From Rhodobacterales bacterium (GTDB lineage Bacteria; Pseudomonadota; Alphaproteobacteria; Rhizobiales; Stappiaceae), in contig VIRH01000058.1 of NCBI GenBank assembly GCA_008107755.1, forward strand, positions 124,001 through 188,000: a stretch of 64,000 nt of DNA. Reading direction: 5' to 3'. The position numbers and the translations under genes are program-made. Numbering within the stretch: position 1 is the stretch's first letter; the number at the start of each line of letters is the position of its first letter. Shown here piece by piece: positions 27,340 to 35,891 of the stretch. The notes beneath the pieces were generated by a model. The model was given only the letters and a program-made list of their open reading frames with translations, was not told the DNA's origin and did not search any database.

Positions 27340-29660
27340 GCGCTAAGCGGATCAATACTCGCAAGAACACCACTCGAAAAAACGCCAAGGCTCCCGGAGA
27401 GATGCCTTCCCGGGAAGATATTCTCGCCTACGTGGCCGACAATCCCGGGCGTGCGGGAAAGCGCGAGATCGCACGGCATTTCGGCATCGTCGGCGGCGCC
27501 CGGATCCATCTGAAAAAGATGCTGAAGGATCTGTCGGACGATGGCCTGATCGAAAAGCGCAACAAGCGCATGATCCGCTCCGGAGACCTTCCGCCGGTCT
27601 TCGTCGCCAATCTGGCGGAACGCAACCAGGACGGCGATCTCATCGGCACGCCTGTCGACTGGGACGACGAGGCAGGCGACCCACCGAAAATCCTGATTCT
27701 GACAGGAAAGACCAAGGCGACACAGCCGGGTCTCGGTGACCGGGCGCTCATCCGTCTCACTGAGGCGGAAAGCGGTTCAGGCGCTGACAAGGTCGCTCGG
27801 GTCATCCGGGTTCTGGAGAAACGGCAGGGGGCGATCCTTGGCATTCTGCGCAAGCGCGATGTCAGCCGCCCACCCTATCTCGAGCCCATCGACCGCAAAC
27901 AACGTGAACTCGATGTAGATGCCACCGACCTCAAGGAAGCCGACGACGGCGATCTGGTCAGTGTTCAGGTCACGCGTTCCGGTCGCTACGGGCACCCGCG
28001 CGCATCCATCGTCGAACGTTTCGGGTCCATGCACTCCGAAAAGGCGGTCTCCGAGATCGCGTTGCAGTCCCATGGCATTCCACATGTCTTTCCGGCAGCG
28101 GTAGAGACGCAGGCCGAGGCAGCCAAGCCGGTCGAAAAGCTCGGAAAGCGTGAAGACTGGCGCCAGGTTCCTCTGATCACCATCGATCCACCTGACGCCA
28201 AGGACCACGATGACGCGGTCTACGCCGAAGCGGATACCGATCCGGACAACGAAGGCGGCTACGTGGTTTACGTGGCAATCGCGGATGTGGCCCATTACGT
28301 CACCCCGAGGTCCCCGATGGACCGGGAAGCGAACTTGCGCGGGAACTCGGTCTATTTCCCCGATCGCGTCATCCCGATGCTGCCGGAGCGCATTTCCAAC
28401 CAGTTGTGCTCGCTGCGCGAAAAGGAAGACAAGCCCGCGCTCGGCGTTCGCATGGTGTTCGACAAGACCGGTCGTAAGACCGGCCACAGCTTTCACCGGG
28501 TGCTGATGCGGTCTGCCGCCAAGCTGTCCTATTTGCAGGCGCAGAAGGCGGTCGACGGCGTGACCGACGAACGGACCGAAACACTTCTGGAAGGCGTCCT
28601 GAAGCCGTTATGGGCTTCCTATGCAGTGTTGAAGAGGGGACGGGACGCCCGCGAGCCACTTGAGCTGGATCTGCCGGAACGAAAGATAGCGCTCAAGAAG
28701 GACGGCACCGTCGACCATGTCTATGTTCCGGAACGTCTTGACGCCCACAAGCTGATCGAGGAGTTCATGATCCAGGCCAACGTGGCGGCCGCGGAGACCC
28801 TCGAAAAGAAAAAGAGCCCCCTGCTCTATCGCATCCACGATGCCTCGACCCCGGAAAAGCTGGAAAGCCTCAAGGATTTCCTGTCGACACTGAACATCAA
28901 GCTGCCTTCGACAGGCGGGCTGAGACCGTCCGTGTTCAACGGCATTCTGGCCAAGGTGAAGGATTCGCCCCAGGCTCACCTGGTGAACGAGGTCGTCCTG
29001 CGCAGTCAGGCACAGGCTGAATATGCACCGCAGAACATCGGGCACTTCGGCCTGAACCTGCGCCGCTACGCTCATTTCACGTCTCCGATCAGACGCTACG
29101 CCGATCTCATCGTTCATCGGGGCCTGATTTCGGCACTCGGTCTCGGCAATGACGGGCTGCCGGAAGGGATCGAAAGCAAGCTGGAAGCAATCGGCGCGGA
29201 AATTTCCGCCGCGGAGCGGCGTGCAATGCTGGCGGAGCGCGACACCATCGACCGTCTGATCGCCCTCTGGATGAGCGACCAGATCGGCGCGACCTTCAGA
29301 GGCCGGATCGCGGGCGTCGTCAAGTCCGGAATGTTCGTCCGCCTTGAGGACACCGGTGCAGACGGCTTCATACCCGCTTCCACGATCGGCCTTGAATACT
29401 ACCGCTATGACGAAGCATCGCATGCGCTGATCGGTGACAAGACCGGCGAGACCCACCAGTTGGGCGATCAGGTCGAGGTTCGCCTGGTCGAGGCAGCTCC
29501 CTTTGCAGGCTCGCTGACGTTCGAACTGCTCAGCCCGGGCCGGATTGCTGGCAAGCAGCTTCGCAAGAGCATGCCGAAAGCGCGTCGCGGCCCGCCGAAA
29601 TCCGGAAAAGGCAGCCGGGGGAAATCCGCAGCGAAAGGGAAACGCAGGAGGTCCTCGTGA
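27336..29660 (+). CDS. rnr: Ribonuclease R
   Basis: 774 residues from a TTG start overlapping the topA stop (TTGA); an in-frame ATG at 27402 is possible but its Shine-Dalgarno is too close. The order is a winged helix (~25-90), cold-shock-like domains, the RNB exonuclease domain with the metal-binding TIDPPDAKDHDDAV and the FTSPIRRYADLIVHR segment, and a C-terminal S1 RNA-binding domain (GVVKSGMFVRLEDTGADGF). The tail is Lys/Arg/Gly-rich. It is a processive 3'-5' exonuclease for structured RNA. Translational coupling with topA and the DUF983 gene is likely. Confidence 0.96.
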   Translation: MSAKRINTRKNTTRKNAKAPGEMPSREDILAYVADNPGRAGKREIARHFGIVGGARIHLKKMLKDLSDDGLIEKRNKRMIRSGDLPPVFVANLAERNQDGDLIGTPVDWDDEAGDPPKILILTGKTKATQPGLGDRALIRLTEAESGSGADKVARVIRVLEKRQGAILGILRKRDVSRPPYLEPIDRKQRELDVDATDLKEADDGDLVSVQVTRSGRYGHPRASIVERFGSMHSEKAVSEIALQSHGIPHVFPAAVETQAEAAKPVEKLGKREDWRQVPLITIDPPDAKDHDDAVYAEADTDPDNEGGYVVYVAIADVAHYVTPRSPMDREANLRGNSVYFPDRVIPMLPERISNQLCSLREKEDKPALGVRMVFDKTGRKTGHSFHRVLMRSAAKLSYLQAQKAVDGVTDERTETLLEGVLKPLWASYAVLKRGRDAREPLELDLPERKIALKKDGTVDHVYVPERLDAHKLIEEFMIQANVAAAETLEKKKSPLLYRIHDASTPEKLESLKDFLSTLNIKLPSTGGLRPSVFNGILAKVKDSPQAHLVNEVVLRSQAQAEYAPQNIGHFGLNLRRYAHFTSPIRRYADLIVHRGLISALGLGNDGLPEGIESKLEAIGAEISAAERRAMLAERDTIDRLIALWMSDQIGATFRGRIAGVVKSGMFVRLEDTGADGFIPASTIGLEYYRYDEASHALIGDKTGETHQLGDQVEVRLVEAAPFAGSLTFELLSPGRIAGKQLRKSMPKARRGPPKSGKGSRGKSAAKGKRRRSS

Positions 29661-30127
29661 CGGTTCGCTACAAAACGGACGGTGGATTTGAAGAGCCTGC
29701 ACAGTCGCCGGAAAAGCCCAGGCGTCCCGTGATGGCCGCGATGATGCGCGGGGCGATGAACAAATGCATGAATTGCGGCAAGGGGCATGTCTTTGACGGC
29801 TTTCTGCAGACTGCCCATGCCTGCAGCGTTTGCGGCGAGGAATTTCATCATCACCGCGCCGATGACGCGCCCCCCTATTTCACGATCACCATTGTGGGGC
29901 ACATCGTCATTCCCGCCCTGCTGGCCGTGGAAGTGCTCTGGCGCCCTGCCCTGTGGATCCACATGTCCATCTGGCCCCTGCTGACGGTCGTCCTGGCCCT
30001 TGCCTTCATGAGGCCCGTCAAGGGCGCCCTGATCGGTCTCCAGTGGGCGCTCTATATGCACGGCTTCGATCCGGATGCGGAAGAGGATCTTCCCGTTCCG
30101 CCGCCGTCGTCGGAAAACCTGTCATGA
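29657..30127 (+). CDS. DUF983 membrane protein
   Basis: 156 residues from GTG 29657, overlapping the rnr stop by 4 bases. It has a zinc-ribbon-like pair of CxxC motifs (CMNCGKGHVF and CSVCGEEFHH) followed by two transmembrane helices (TIVGHIVIPALLAVEVLW and MSIWPLLTVVLALAFM), the signature of DUF983. Function is unknown. Neighbouring rnr and NUDIX genes are frequent companions in this order in alphaproteobacteria. Confidence 0.88.
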   Translation: MTVRYKTDGGFEEPAQSPEKPRRPVMAAMMRGAMNKCMNCGKGHVFDGFLQTAHACSVCGEEFHHHRADDAPPYFTITIVGHIVIPALLAVEVLWRPALWIHMSIWPLLTVVLALAFMRPVKGALIGLQWALYMHGFDPDAEEDLPVPPPSSENLS

Positions 30128-30867
30128 GCGAGACTTTCGAGAAGAAGCTGGCGAAAGACGAACGCGCCGGGGATTTTCCCTATATTCGGCCGAAGGACGC
30201 CGCAACGCTCCTGATTTTAGACCGTGCCGGAAGCGGACCCGTGAGGCTTCTGATGGGCCGCAGGCATATGCGCCATGCCTTCATGCCGGGAAAATTCGTC
30301 TTTCCGGGGGGCCGGGTCGACCCGGCAGACTCCCGGATTTCCAATGTCCTGCCCTACCACCCTGACGTGAAAGCCCGGCTGTCCAAGGATCTCAAGCGGG
30401 TCAAGTCCGAAGCCCGTGTCCAGGCACTGGCACTTGCCGCCATACGCGAAACCTACGAGGAAGCCGGACTGTTCATCGGTCGCAAGAGCGAGAGCGCCCT
30501 GCGCCTCGGGCCAGGCTTCGAGGCCTTTGCGGAACAAGGTGTTCAGCCGGACCTTGGCCCGTTGCGACTGGTCGCCCGCGCCATCACGCCGACGAAAAGA
30601 CCTCGCCGGTTCGATACGCGTTTTCTGGCCGTGTGGGCCGACGCGATCGCCTGCAGTCTTCCGGATGGGCGCGGTCCGTCGGGCGAACTGGAGGACTGCG
30701 CCTGGCTCACGCTGGACGAAGCGAGGACCAAGGAACTGCCAATGATCACCAAAACGGTGCTTTATGATCTGGAAACCAGGCTGGAAACGGATCCAGAGCT
30801 TTCCCCCGCAACGCCGGTTCCCTATTATTTCGTCCAGAACGGGGGATTCGTGAGAGAACTCATCTGA
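30124..30867 (+). CDS. NUDIX hydrolase
   Basis: 247 residues from ATG 30124, overlapping the upstream stop (ATGA). The Nudix box appears as AAIRETYEEAGLFIG (R-E-x2-E-E-x-G core) after KFVFPGGRVDPAD. It hydrolyses a nucleoside-diphosphate-linked substrate using Mg2+; which one cannot be told. It is the last gene of the overlapping topA-rnr-DUF983-NUDIX chain and is followed by a hairpin. Confidence 0.92.
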   Translation: MSETFEKKLAKDERAGDFPYIRPKDAATLLILDRAGSGPVRLLMGRRHMRHAFMPGKFVFPGGRVDPADSRISNVLPYHPDVKARLSKDLKRVKSEARVQALALAAIRETYEEAGLFIGRKSESALRLGPGFEAFAEQGVQPDLGPLRLVARAITPTKRPRRFDTRFLAVWADAIACSLPDGRGPSGELEDCAWLTLDEARTKELPMITKTVLYDLETRLETDPELSPATPVPYYFVQNGGFVRELI

Positions 30868-30876
30868 CGAGCACCC

Positions 30877-30902
30877 GACCGGCGATCCGGCACCGGTCTT
30901 TT
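30877..30902 (+). terminator. Terminator after the NUDIX gene
   Basis: Stem GACCGG/CCGGTC with a ten-base loop is followed by TTTT, 10 bases past the stop. Confidence 0.6.
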
Positions 30903-30934
30903 CGCTCGAAAATCCTCCGGAACCAAAGCAAGCG

Positions 30935-30964
30935 CTTGACTTTCACGCACCGATGAGTAGTTTG
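30935..30964 (+). promoter_or_regulatory. Promoter candidate for rpmG
   Basis: CTTGACT (-35-like, 30935-30941), a 16-base spacer, then TAGTTT followed by GCGC. This resembles the housekeeping alphaproteobacterial CTTGAC-N17-CTATAT pattern. It lies about 95 bases upstream of the rpmG start. Confidence 0.5.
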
Positions 30965-31056
30965 CGCGCTGATTTCAGACATTGGGGCAGACTCACCGCC
31001 AGCCAATCTGGCCGCAAGAACCCTTTGCCCGACAACCGAGAACAGGATCCAAGGCC

Positions 31057-31224
31057 ATGGCCAAGGCGACAACAATCAAAATCAAGCTCCTCTCCACGGC
31101 GGACACCGGTTTCTTCTATGTCACCAAGAAGAACTCCCGCACGATGACCGAAAAAATGGTCAAGAAAAAATACGACCCGATTGCCAAGAAGCACGTCGAG
31201 TTCAAGGAAGCCAAGATCAAGTAA
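31057..31224 (+). CDS. rpmG: 50S ribosomal protein L33
   Basis: 55 residues from ATG 31057 ([20 protein letters not shown]). The Cys-free form with VTKKNSRT and a [19 protein letters not shown] tail matches alphaproteobacterial L33. An AGGA ribosome site lies about 10 bases upstream. It is a single gene between a promoter candidate and a strong terminator. This is a large-subunit ribosomal protein close to the E site. Confidence 0.97.
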   Translation: MAKATTIKIKLLSTADTGFFYVTKKNSRTMTEKMVKKKYDPIAKKHVEFKEAKIK

Positions 31225-31254
31225 GTCTTGGATTTCAGTCGGAACGACCGGAAG

Positions 31255-31278
31255 ACCCGCCTTCTCGGCGGGTTTTTT
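31255..31278 (+). terminator. Terminator of rpmG
   Basis: Seven-bp stem ACCCGCC/GGCGGGT, loop TTCTC, then a T6 run. It starts 30 bases after the rpmG stop. Confidence 0.9.
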
Positions 31279-31555
31279 GTGCGCGTCTCACCATTGCACG
31301 CAGCCGATCCGCAGACAGCCGATAAATGGCGCGATCGGAACGGCCCTTGCCGAACCGTCGCCTCCGCGGTGTGAGACACCTTGAGGCAACCCATACCGAA
31401 GCCCCCCGGGCTGGGGATGAGATTTTCACGCTGGAAGAAGCAAAAATGGTCGGCGGGAACACGGCAAACGAGGAGGCCACTCTTCGGCCGGTTCCCTGCC
31501 GACCTGCCCCACGGACCCAGGAGATGCGGCGGACCTGAGCACTCCGAGGGGAATT

Positions 31556-31584
31556 GGTTAAATTTCGCTGTAAAAGCGTTAACC
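31556..31584. repeat. GGTTAA inverted repeat with inner stem
   Basis: Outer arms GGTTAA/TTAACC and an inner CGCT/AGCG stem flank a GTAAA loop. A four-base bulge ATTT separates the two on the left side. It could be a protein-binding palindrome or a weak transcript hairpin. Confidence 0.4.
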
Positions 31585-31736
31585 CTGTCAATCACACTAT
31601 CAGGAGAAACCCTGAAGCGGTGTCACACTACCTTATTGTTGCCCGAAAGCAATACATTCCGCAAAATATACACAGAAACAACGATCTTTTAGTAAATCTG
31701 TAACCTTAACGTGAGCCAAAACAGATCCCGAAAGAG

Positions 31737-31788
31737 AGGTTTCACGCCAAAATTCAGCGACCGTAAGGTGTGAAGTCCCGTGAAACCT
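31737..31788. ncRNA. Candidate structured RNA or divK terminator-like hairpin
   Basis: Ten-bp perfect arms AGGTTTCACG and CGTGAAACCT are separated by 32 bases. Inside, a second stem (TTCA..ACC with GGT.TGAA) closes a GTAA tetraloop, giving a two-part long hairpin. On the minus strand it is followed by CTCTCTTTCG, so it may end divK transcription; no long T run is present. An independent small RNA is also possible. No known family is recognised. Confidence 0.4.
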
Positions 31789-31831
31789 TCGCACCCTGTT
31801 TCAGGTTCGATTATCTACAACCCACGGCAAC

Positions 31832-32203
31832 TCAGGCTTCGCCCAGGAAGCCTCGGACAGTCTCAAGAAACTTTGCCACCGAGATCGGCTTGGAGATATA
31901 AGCTTCGCATCCGCCTTGGCGGATTCGTTCCTCATCGCCCTTCATCGCGAAGGCCGTCACGGCAATGACAGGAATTGACGCGATGCTCTCATCCTCCTTG
32001 ATCCACTTCGTGACCTCCAGCCCGGACACTTCCGGAAGCTGGATATCCATCAAGATCAGGTCTGGATTGTGCTCGCGAGCGAGCTGGAGCGCTTCAATTC
32101 CTGTACGTGTCTGCAAAGTGTTATAACCGTGAGCTTCGAGCAGATCATGAAACAACTTCATGTTCAGCTCGTTGTCTTCCACGATCAACACTGTTTTCGC
32201 CAT
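31832..32203 (-). CDS. divK: Cell-cycle response regulator DivK
   Basis: 123 residues from ATG 32203 with GGAAGG about 9 bases upstream. It is a single receiver domain with no output: acidic pair ED near the start of [18 protein letters not shown], phospho-acceptor Asp in [15 protein letters not shown], the switch Thr in [13 protein letters not shown] and Lys in YISKPIS. The sequence is very close to Caulobacter DivK as I recall it. DivK receives phosphate via PleC and DivJ kinases and steers CtrA activity. pleD, which usually follows divK, is not here. Confidence 0.97.
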   Translation of the reverse strand: MAKTVLIVEDNELNMKLFHDLLEAHGYNTLQTRTGIEALQLAREHNPDLILMDIQLPEVSGLEVTKWIKEDESIASIPVIAVTAFAMKGDEERIRQGGCEAYISKPISVAKFLETVRGFLGEA

Positions 32204-32342
32204 ATTATCCGGCCCTTCCACCCGGCACATCTGCCGGTCCCACTTGTCTGACCCAGAGGATTATTATCCCCAGTAGCAGCCTTCCCCGACCCGCATTAGG
32301 CTGTTCTAACCCGGAATCGTTTCAGAAAGGCAAAAAAACACA

Positions 32343-32639
32343 ATGAAAAATGTACCCGGTAAGTCACTATCCATTGAAGAAGCACAAGGAATAGCCACGG
32401 AAGCGCTTCTGCACCTCAGCCGGGACCCGGAGCAGATCGGCAGGTTCCTCGCCTTTTCCGGAATTGGCCCGGAAATGATTCGCGATGCTGCCGGGGAACC
32501 CGGCTTCCTGATCGGCGTTCTGGAATTTTACATGATGGACGAACCTCTTCTCCTGGCCTTTTGCGAGAATGCCGGTGTGCGCCCCACAATGATGGCGGCA
32601 GCACGCTATACCCTGTCCGGCGGGTTCGAGGATGCCTGA
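32343..32639 (+). CDS. DUF3572 protein
   Basis: 98 residues, helical: EEAQGIATEALLHLSRDPEQIGRFLAFSGIGP and MMAAARYTLSGGFEDA are typical of DUF3572. It is divergent from divK (139 bases between starts) and overlaps the HAD gene by 8 bases. This position beside divK is common in Rhizobiales. Function unknown. Confidence 0.88.
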   Translation: MKNVPGKSLSIEEAQGIATEALLHLSRDPEQIGRFLAFSGIGPEMIRDAAGEPGFLIGVLEFYMMDEPLLLAFCENAGVRPTMMAAARYTLSGGFEDA

Positions 32640-33300
32640 ACCGACGCCGGTTCTTCCGGAGGTACTTGCACAGATTGATGGCCTCGCGAAATCCGAGGGA
32701 CCGCTGATCATTTGCGATGTCGATGAAGTCGTTCTTCACCTGATCCTGCACCTTGAGAGCTATCTGGCGGACCGCGACCTGGTCTTTCTCTCCAACGAGT
32801 TCCGCCTGACCGGAAACATTGCCGAAAGAGAAAGCCGGATTGCGCTTCCGGGAGACGAAGTGCGGCGTCTTCTCGATGTCTTCTTTGCCGACATTAGCCA
32901 TCGCCAGAAGCTTGTACCGGGCGCAGATACCGCGCTTGCGAAGCTCTCGCGGAACTGGGACATCGTCCTTCTGACGAACCTTCCCGGAGGCGCCAACAAG
33001 CCGGTGCGTGAAAAACTGCTGGCCGATTTCGGTATTGCCTACCCTCTCGTTGCGAATTCCGGCCCGAAGGGCGGCGCGGTCGCAGCCCTTGCCGCAGGAC
33101 GGCAGGCGCCGGTGGTTTTCATTGATGACAGTCCCACCAATCATGCCTCCGTTGCCGCCACCCTGCCCGCGTCTGTCCAGATCCAGTTCGTTGCAGATCC
33201 TCGTTTCCGCGTGGCGATCCGCCCGGAGCCTCATGTCGATCTTCTGACCGGAGATTGGCAGGAGACGGAAGCCTTCATCGAGGCTATTCTGGATCAGTAA
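32632..33300 (+). CDS. HAD-superfamily hydrolase
   Basis: 222 residues, start overlapping DUF3572 by 8 bases. The four HAD motifs are visible: I as ICDVDEVV, II as LLTNLPG, III Lys in GPKGGAV, and IV as FIDDSPTN. A cap-like insertion lies between motifs I and II. This suggests a Mg2+-dependent phosphatase of unknown substrate. Motif I DVDEV matches the D-x-D-x-(T/V) rule. Confidence 0.85.
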   Translation: MPEPTPVLPEVLAQIDGLAKSEGPLIICDVDEVVLHLILHLESYLADRDLVFLSNEFRLTGNIAERESRIALPGDEVRRLLDVFFADISHRQKLVPGADTALAKLSRNWDIVLLTNLPGGANKPVREKLLADFGIAYPLVANSGPKGGAVAALAAGRQAPVVFIDDSPTNHASVAATLPASVQIQFVADPRFRVAIRPEPHVDLLTGDWQETEAFIEAILDQ

Positions 33301-33355
33301 CTCATTTCGACGCGGCGCATGATGCTGCCGCTCAAGCCGTGACAGCACCTGCATC

Positions 33356-34660
33356 GTGACCACAGACATTCGCGACAATAAAGCCTTGTGCCGGGACTGC
33401 GGTGCCCGGGTCTCGCGCGCGCCTGGAAGGTGCTCTCGCTGCGGCAGCCCCAGACTGGTCTCGCATCCGGAACTCGATGCTCTCTCGATCGCACATATCG
33501 ACTGCGACGCCTTTTATGCGGCAATCGAAAAGCGGGACAATCCCGAACTGCAGGATCGGCCCGTCATCGTGGGTGGAGGACAGCGAGGCGTGGTATCCAC
33601 CTGCTGCTACATTGCCCGGATTTACGGCGTTCGCTCCGCAATGCCCATGTTCAAGGCCCTCGAGGCGTGCCCTGATGCCGTGGTCCTCCGCCCGGACATG
33701 GAGAAATACGGCAAAGTCGGCAGAGCCATTCGTGAGCGCATGCTTGCGTTGACACCGCTGGTGGAGCCGCTGTCCATTGACGAGGCGTTTCTCGACCTGA
33801 CCGGGACCGAGCGCCTGCACAAGGCGACCCCCGCCGAGACACTGGCAAAATTCATTCGGGATCTGGAGAGCGATGTCGGCATCACGGCCTCGGTCGGGCT
33901 CGCGCCCAACAAGTTCCTGGCGAAACTCGCCTCCGACCTTGAAAAACCGCGCGGCTTTTCAGTGATCGGTGCCGGGGAAGCCAGAAGCGTGCTCGCCGGG
34001 ATGCCCGTCGGCCGAATCTGGGGTGTCGGCAAGGTCTTCCAGACGAAACTCGACCGGGACGGCATCAGGACCATCGGGCAACTGCAGACGATCGACAAAG
34101 CCGATCTTGCGCGCCGGTATGGGTCAATCGGGCTTCGGCTCGCAAGCCTTTCCGTCGGTGAAGACAACCGCGTGGTCAGCCCCGAACGCGGCGCAAAGAG
34201 CGTGTCGTCCGAGACGACCTTCCGAACGGATATTTCGAGCTTCGAAACCCTGCGCCCCATCCTGCGGGACCTTTCAGAGAAAGTGTCGGCGCGGCTCAAG
34301 AAATCCGGTCTTTCCGGCCGTGGGGTCACTCTCAAGCTCAAGACGGCGGAGTTCAGGACCGTCACGCGTGCACGCCATCTGGCGGATCCGACGCAGCTCG
34401 CCGACCGGATCTATTCCGCGGGCGTTTCGCTCCTTGAAAAGGAAGCCGATGGGCGGCGCTTCCGGCTGATCGGGATTGGTGTCAGCGACCTGGAAACGGC
34501 TGAGCAGGCAGATCCGCAGGACCTCGTTGACCAGTCGGCAGAACGTCGCAAGCATGCAGAGCTTGCAATCGATCGCCTGCGGGACAAGTTCGGAAAATCC
34601 GCTGTCGAACTGGGGCTTACCCATGTCGCCAAGCGTGGTGACGGCAGCAGAAGATCCTGA
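33356..34660 (+). CDS. dinB: DNA polymerase IV with N-terminal zinc-finger extension
   Basis: 434 residues from GTG 33356. A Y-family polymerase: catalytic acids D49 in HIDCDAFYA, and D142 and E143 in [17 protein letters not shown] and the little-finger domain follow. Residues 1-45 precede the usual start and carry C12-x2-C15...C26-x2-C29, a zinc-ribbon-like knuckle not found in E. coli DinB. Translesion synthesis is the expected role. No beta-clamp motif was obvious at the C-terminus. The start has only a weak ribosome site. Confidence 0.95.
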   Translation: MTTDIRDNKALCRDCGARVSRAPGRCSRCGSPRLVSHPELDALSIAHIDCDAFYAAIEKRDNPELQDRPVIVGGGQRGVVSTCCYIARIYGVRSAMPMFKALEACPDAVVLRPDMEKYGKVGRAIRERMLALTPLVEPLSIDEAFLDLTGTERLHKATPAETLAKFIRDLESDVGITASVGLAPNKFLAKLASDLEKPRGFSVIGAGEARSVLAGMPVGRIWGVGKVFQTKLDRDGIRTIGQLQTIDKADLARRYGSIGLRLASLSVGEDNRVVSPERGAKSVSSETTFRTDISSFETLRPILRDLSEKVSARLKKSGLSGRGVTLKLKTAEFRTVTRARHLADPTQLADRIYSAGVSLLEKEADGRRFRLIGIGVSDLETAEQADPQDLVDQSAERRKHAELAIDRLRDKFGKSAVELGLTHVAKRGDGSRRS

Positions 34661-34708
34661 CTATCCCAACCTTGCCATGCGGTTTCCCGGAGATCCCGCG
34701 CTATCGCA

Positions 34709-35587
34709 TCAGCGGCTGCAGGTTGTTTCCTCGAACACTTCGAGCGACTGCATCTTGCCTTGAATGGTGAAATCGCCGTAGTCCAGCTTCATCTTGGTGC
34801 TGATGCCATTCTCATAGAGATGGAACGACAGCTGGTAGACGGGGAGATGTTCACCTGATGTGTCTTCTTCACTGGGGTCGAAATAGGCAACGGTAACCGG
34901 CCAGAATGTCTTGCCCTCGAGGCTCGCTTCGGCCTTCGAGGCCTCAGATCCGGTTGCCTCGTCGACGACGCCGGCCCCGATCACGCTTGTGGTCGCATAA
35001 ACCTTTTCGCCGGTTTCCGCGCCATCATAGATATCCGCTGCAAGAAAGGTGGTACCTTTTTCCGCCGTCTCGATGATGGCGATGAGATGTTCGGTCGGGA
35101 AGAGAACCTCCCGGCCAATTTTCAGAGATTTTTCAGTGGGCTGCTTGAGCTCGATCGTCCGGGCCTTGCTCTCGATCCTGGCAGAACCGCGGCTTTCCTC
35201 CACCAGCTTCTGGTCGACAAACGTCTTCGACAGGAACTGGTAGCTTTCCGCATGTCCGTCCTCGAACGAGGTCGTCTGCAAGTCGGTGATCTGCGACCCG
35301 CCGTCGACATTGAGAAACTCCGTCACGAAGCGGAAGTTGACGCTGTATCCGTCGCATTCGCTGCCGGTAAAGTCATAGACCATCCGTCCGTTCAGCGCCG
35401 AGATCCCCGACTGTTCCTCGGTGTCGCCCAGGCGCATGTCGTAAACCGCGCGGTGCGGCACAAGTTTGACATTTGCCGGTGCGCCCACGGTTCCCGCCAG
35501 CGCCGCATTGCCCGACGCAGCGCCGAGCAGGCATGCGGTCACCGCGGCAAGAGCTGTCAGGGAAAGGGACTTCGAATTGCGCTGCAT
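34709..35587 (-). CDS. eipB: Cell-envelope integrity protein EipB (DUF1849)
   Basis: 292 residues. A signal peptide covers ~1-32 (AALAG). The mature part has the DUF1849 layout: LVPHRAVYDMRLG, NGRMVYDFTGSECDGY, and a C-terminal TTCSR. C78 and C290 are placed like the pair that forms the disulfide in Brucella EipB, which closes a beta-spiral periplasmic structure needed for envelope integrity. It is divergent from the RidA gene. Confidence 0.92.
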   Translation of the reverse strand: MQRNSKSLSLTALAAVTACLLGAASGNAALAGTVGAPANVKLVPHRAVYDMRLGDTEEQSGISALNGRMVYDFTGSECDGYSVNFRFVTEFLNVDGGSQITDLQTTSFEDGHAESYQFLSKTFVDQKLVEESRGSARIESKARTIELKQPTEKSLKIGREVLFPTEHLIAIIETAEKGTTFLAADIYDGAETGEKVYATTSVIGAGVVDEATGSEASKAEASLEGKTFWPVTVAYFDPSEEDTSGEHLPVYQLSFHLYENGISTKMKLDYGDFTIQGKMQSLEVFEETTCSR

Positions 35588-35891
35588 AAACCAACCTCTT
35601 CTTCACCGGCACGGGGTTCGGGCCCCGTCACTTCCGACGCACGCGCCGCCTCGTACGATGCTTCCAAAATATCCGACATTCGCCATTTTACGCCAGATCG
35701 AATGCACAACCCGCCACACAAAGTGCGAAACCGCAACACTATTTCACAGATTTCCTGTTCGAAGCTCAAGCAGGCTGCCCGAATTTGAGGCGCAGCGCGA
35801 CGGAACCCTGGCGAGCGCGTCAGATAGGCCTTGTCACCTTTCGCGAATTGCGCCAAGACACCGGGAAAATCGCCAAACAAGGAGACACCGG
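35588..35891. other. Non-coding interval between eipB and the RidA gene
   Basis: 304 bases with divergent promoters presumed. Only the RidA ribosome site (AAGGAGA at its right end) is clear; nothing else was recognised. Confidence 0.55.

Larger units (their letters stand above)
31279..31831. other. Non-coding gap between rpmG and divK
   Basis: 553 bases with no supportable gene. ORFs in it are frameless on both strands, lack ribosome sites and show no GGDEF or receiver segments, so there is no relic of pleD. It holds the rpmG terminator's downstream flank, a GGTTAA...TTAACC inverted repeat (31556-31584) and a long imperfect hairpin (31737-31788). The base composition is noticeably more AT-rich than the flanking genes around 31550-31740. 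Confidence 0.65.

Noticed and set aside
31116-31595. Minus-strand open frame across rpmG and the gap
   Set aside because: Overlaps rpmG antisense; no GGDEF or receiver pattern, so not a pleD remnant.
31800-31830. GGTTCGATT sequence resembling a tRNA T-arm
   Set aside because: No acceptor or anticodon stems can be formed around it.
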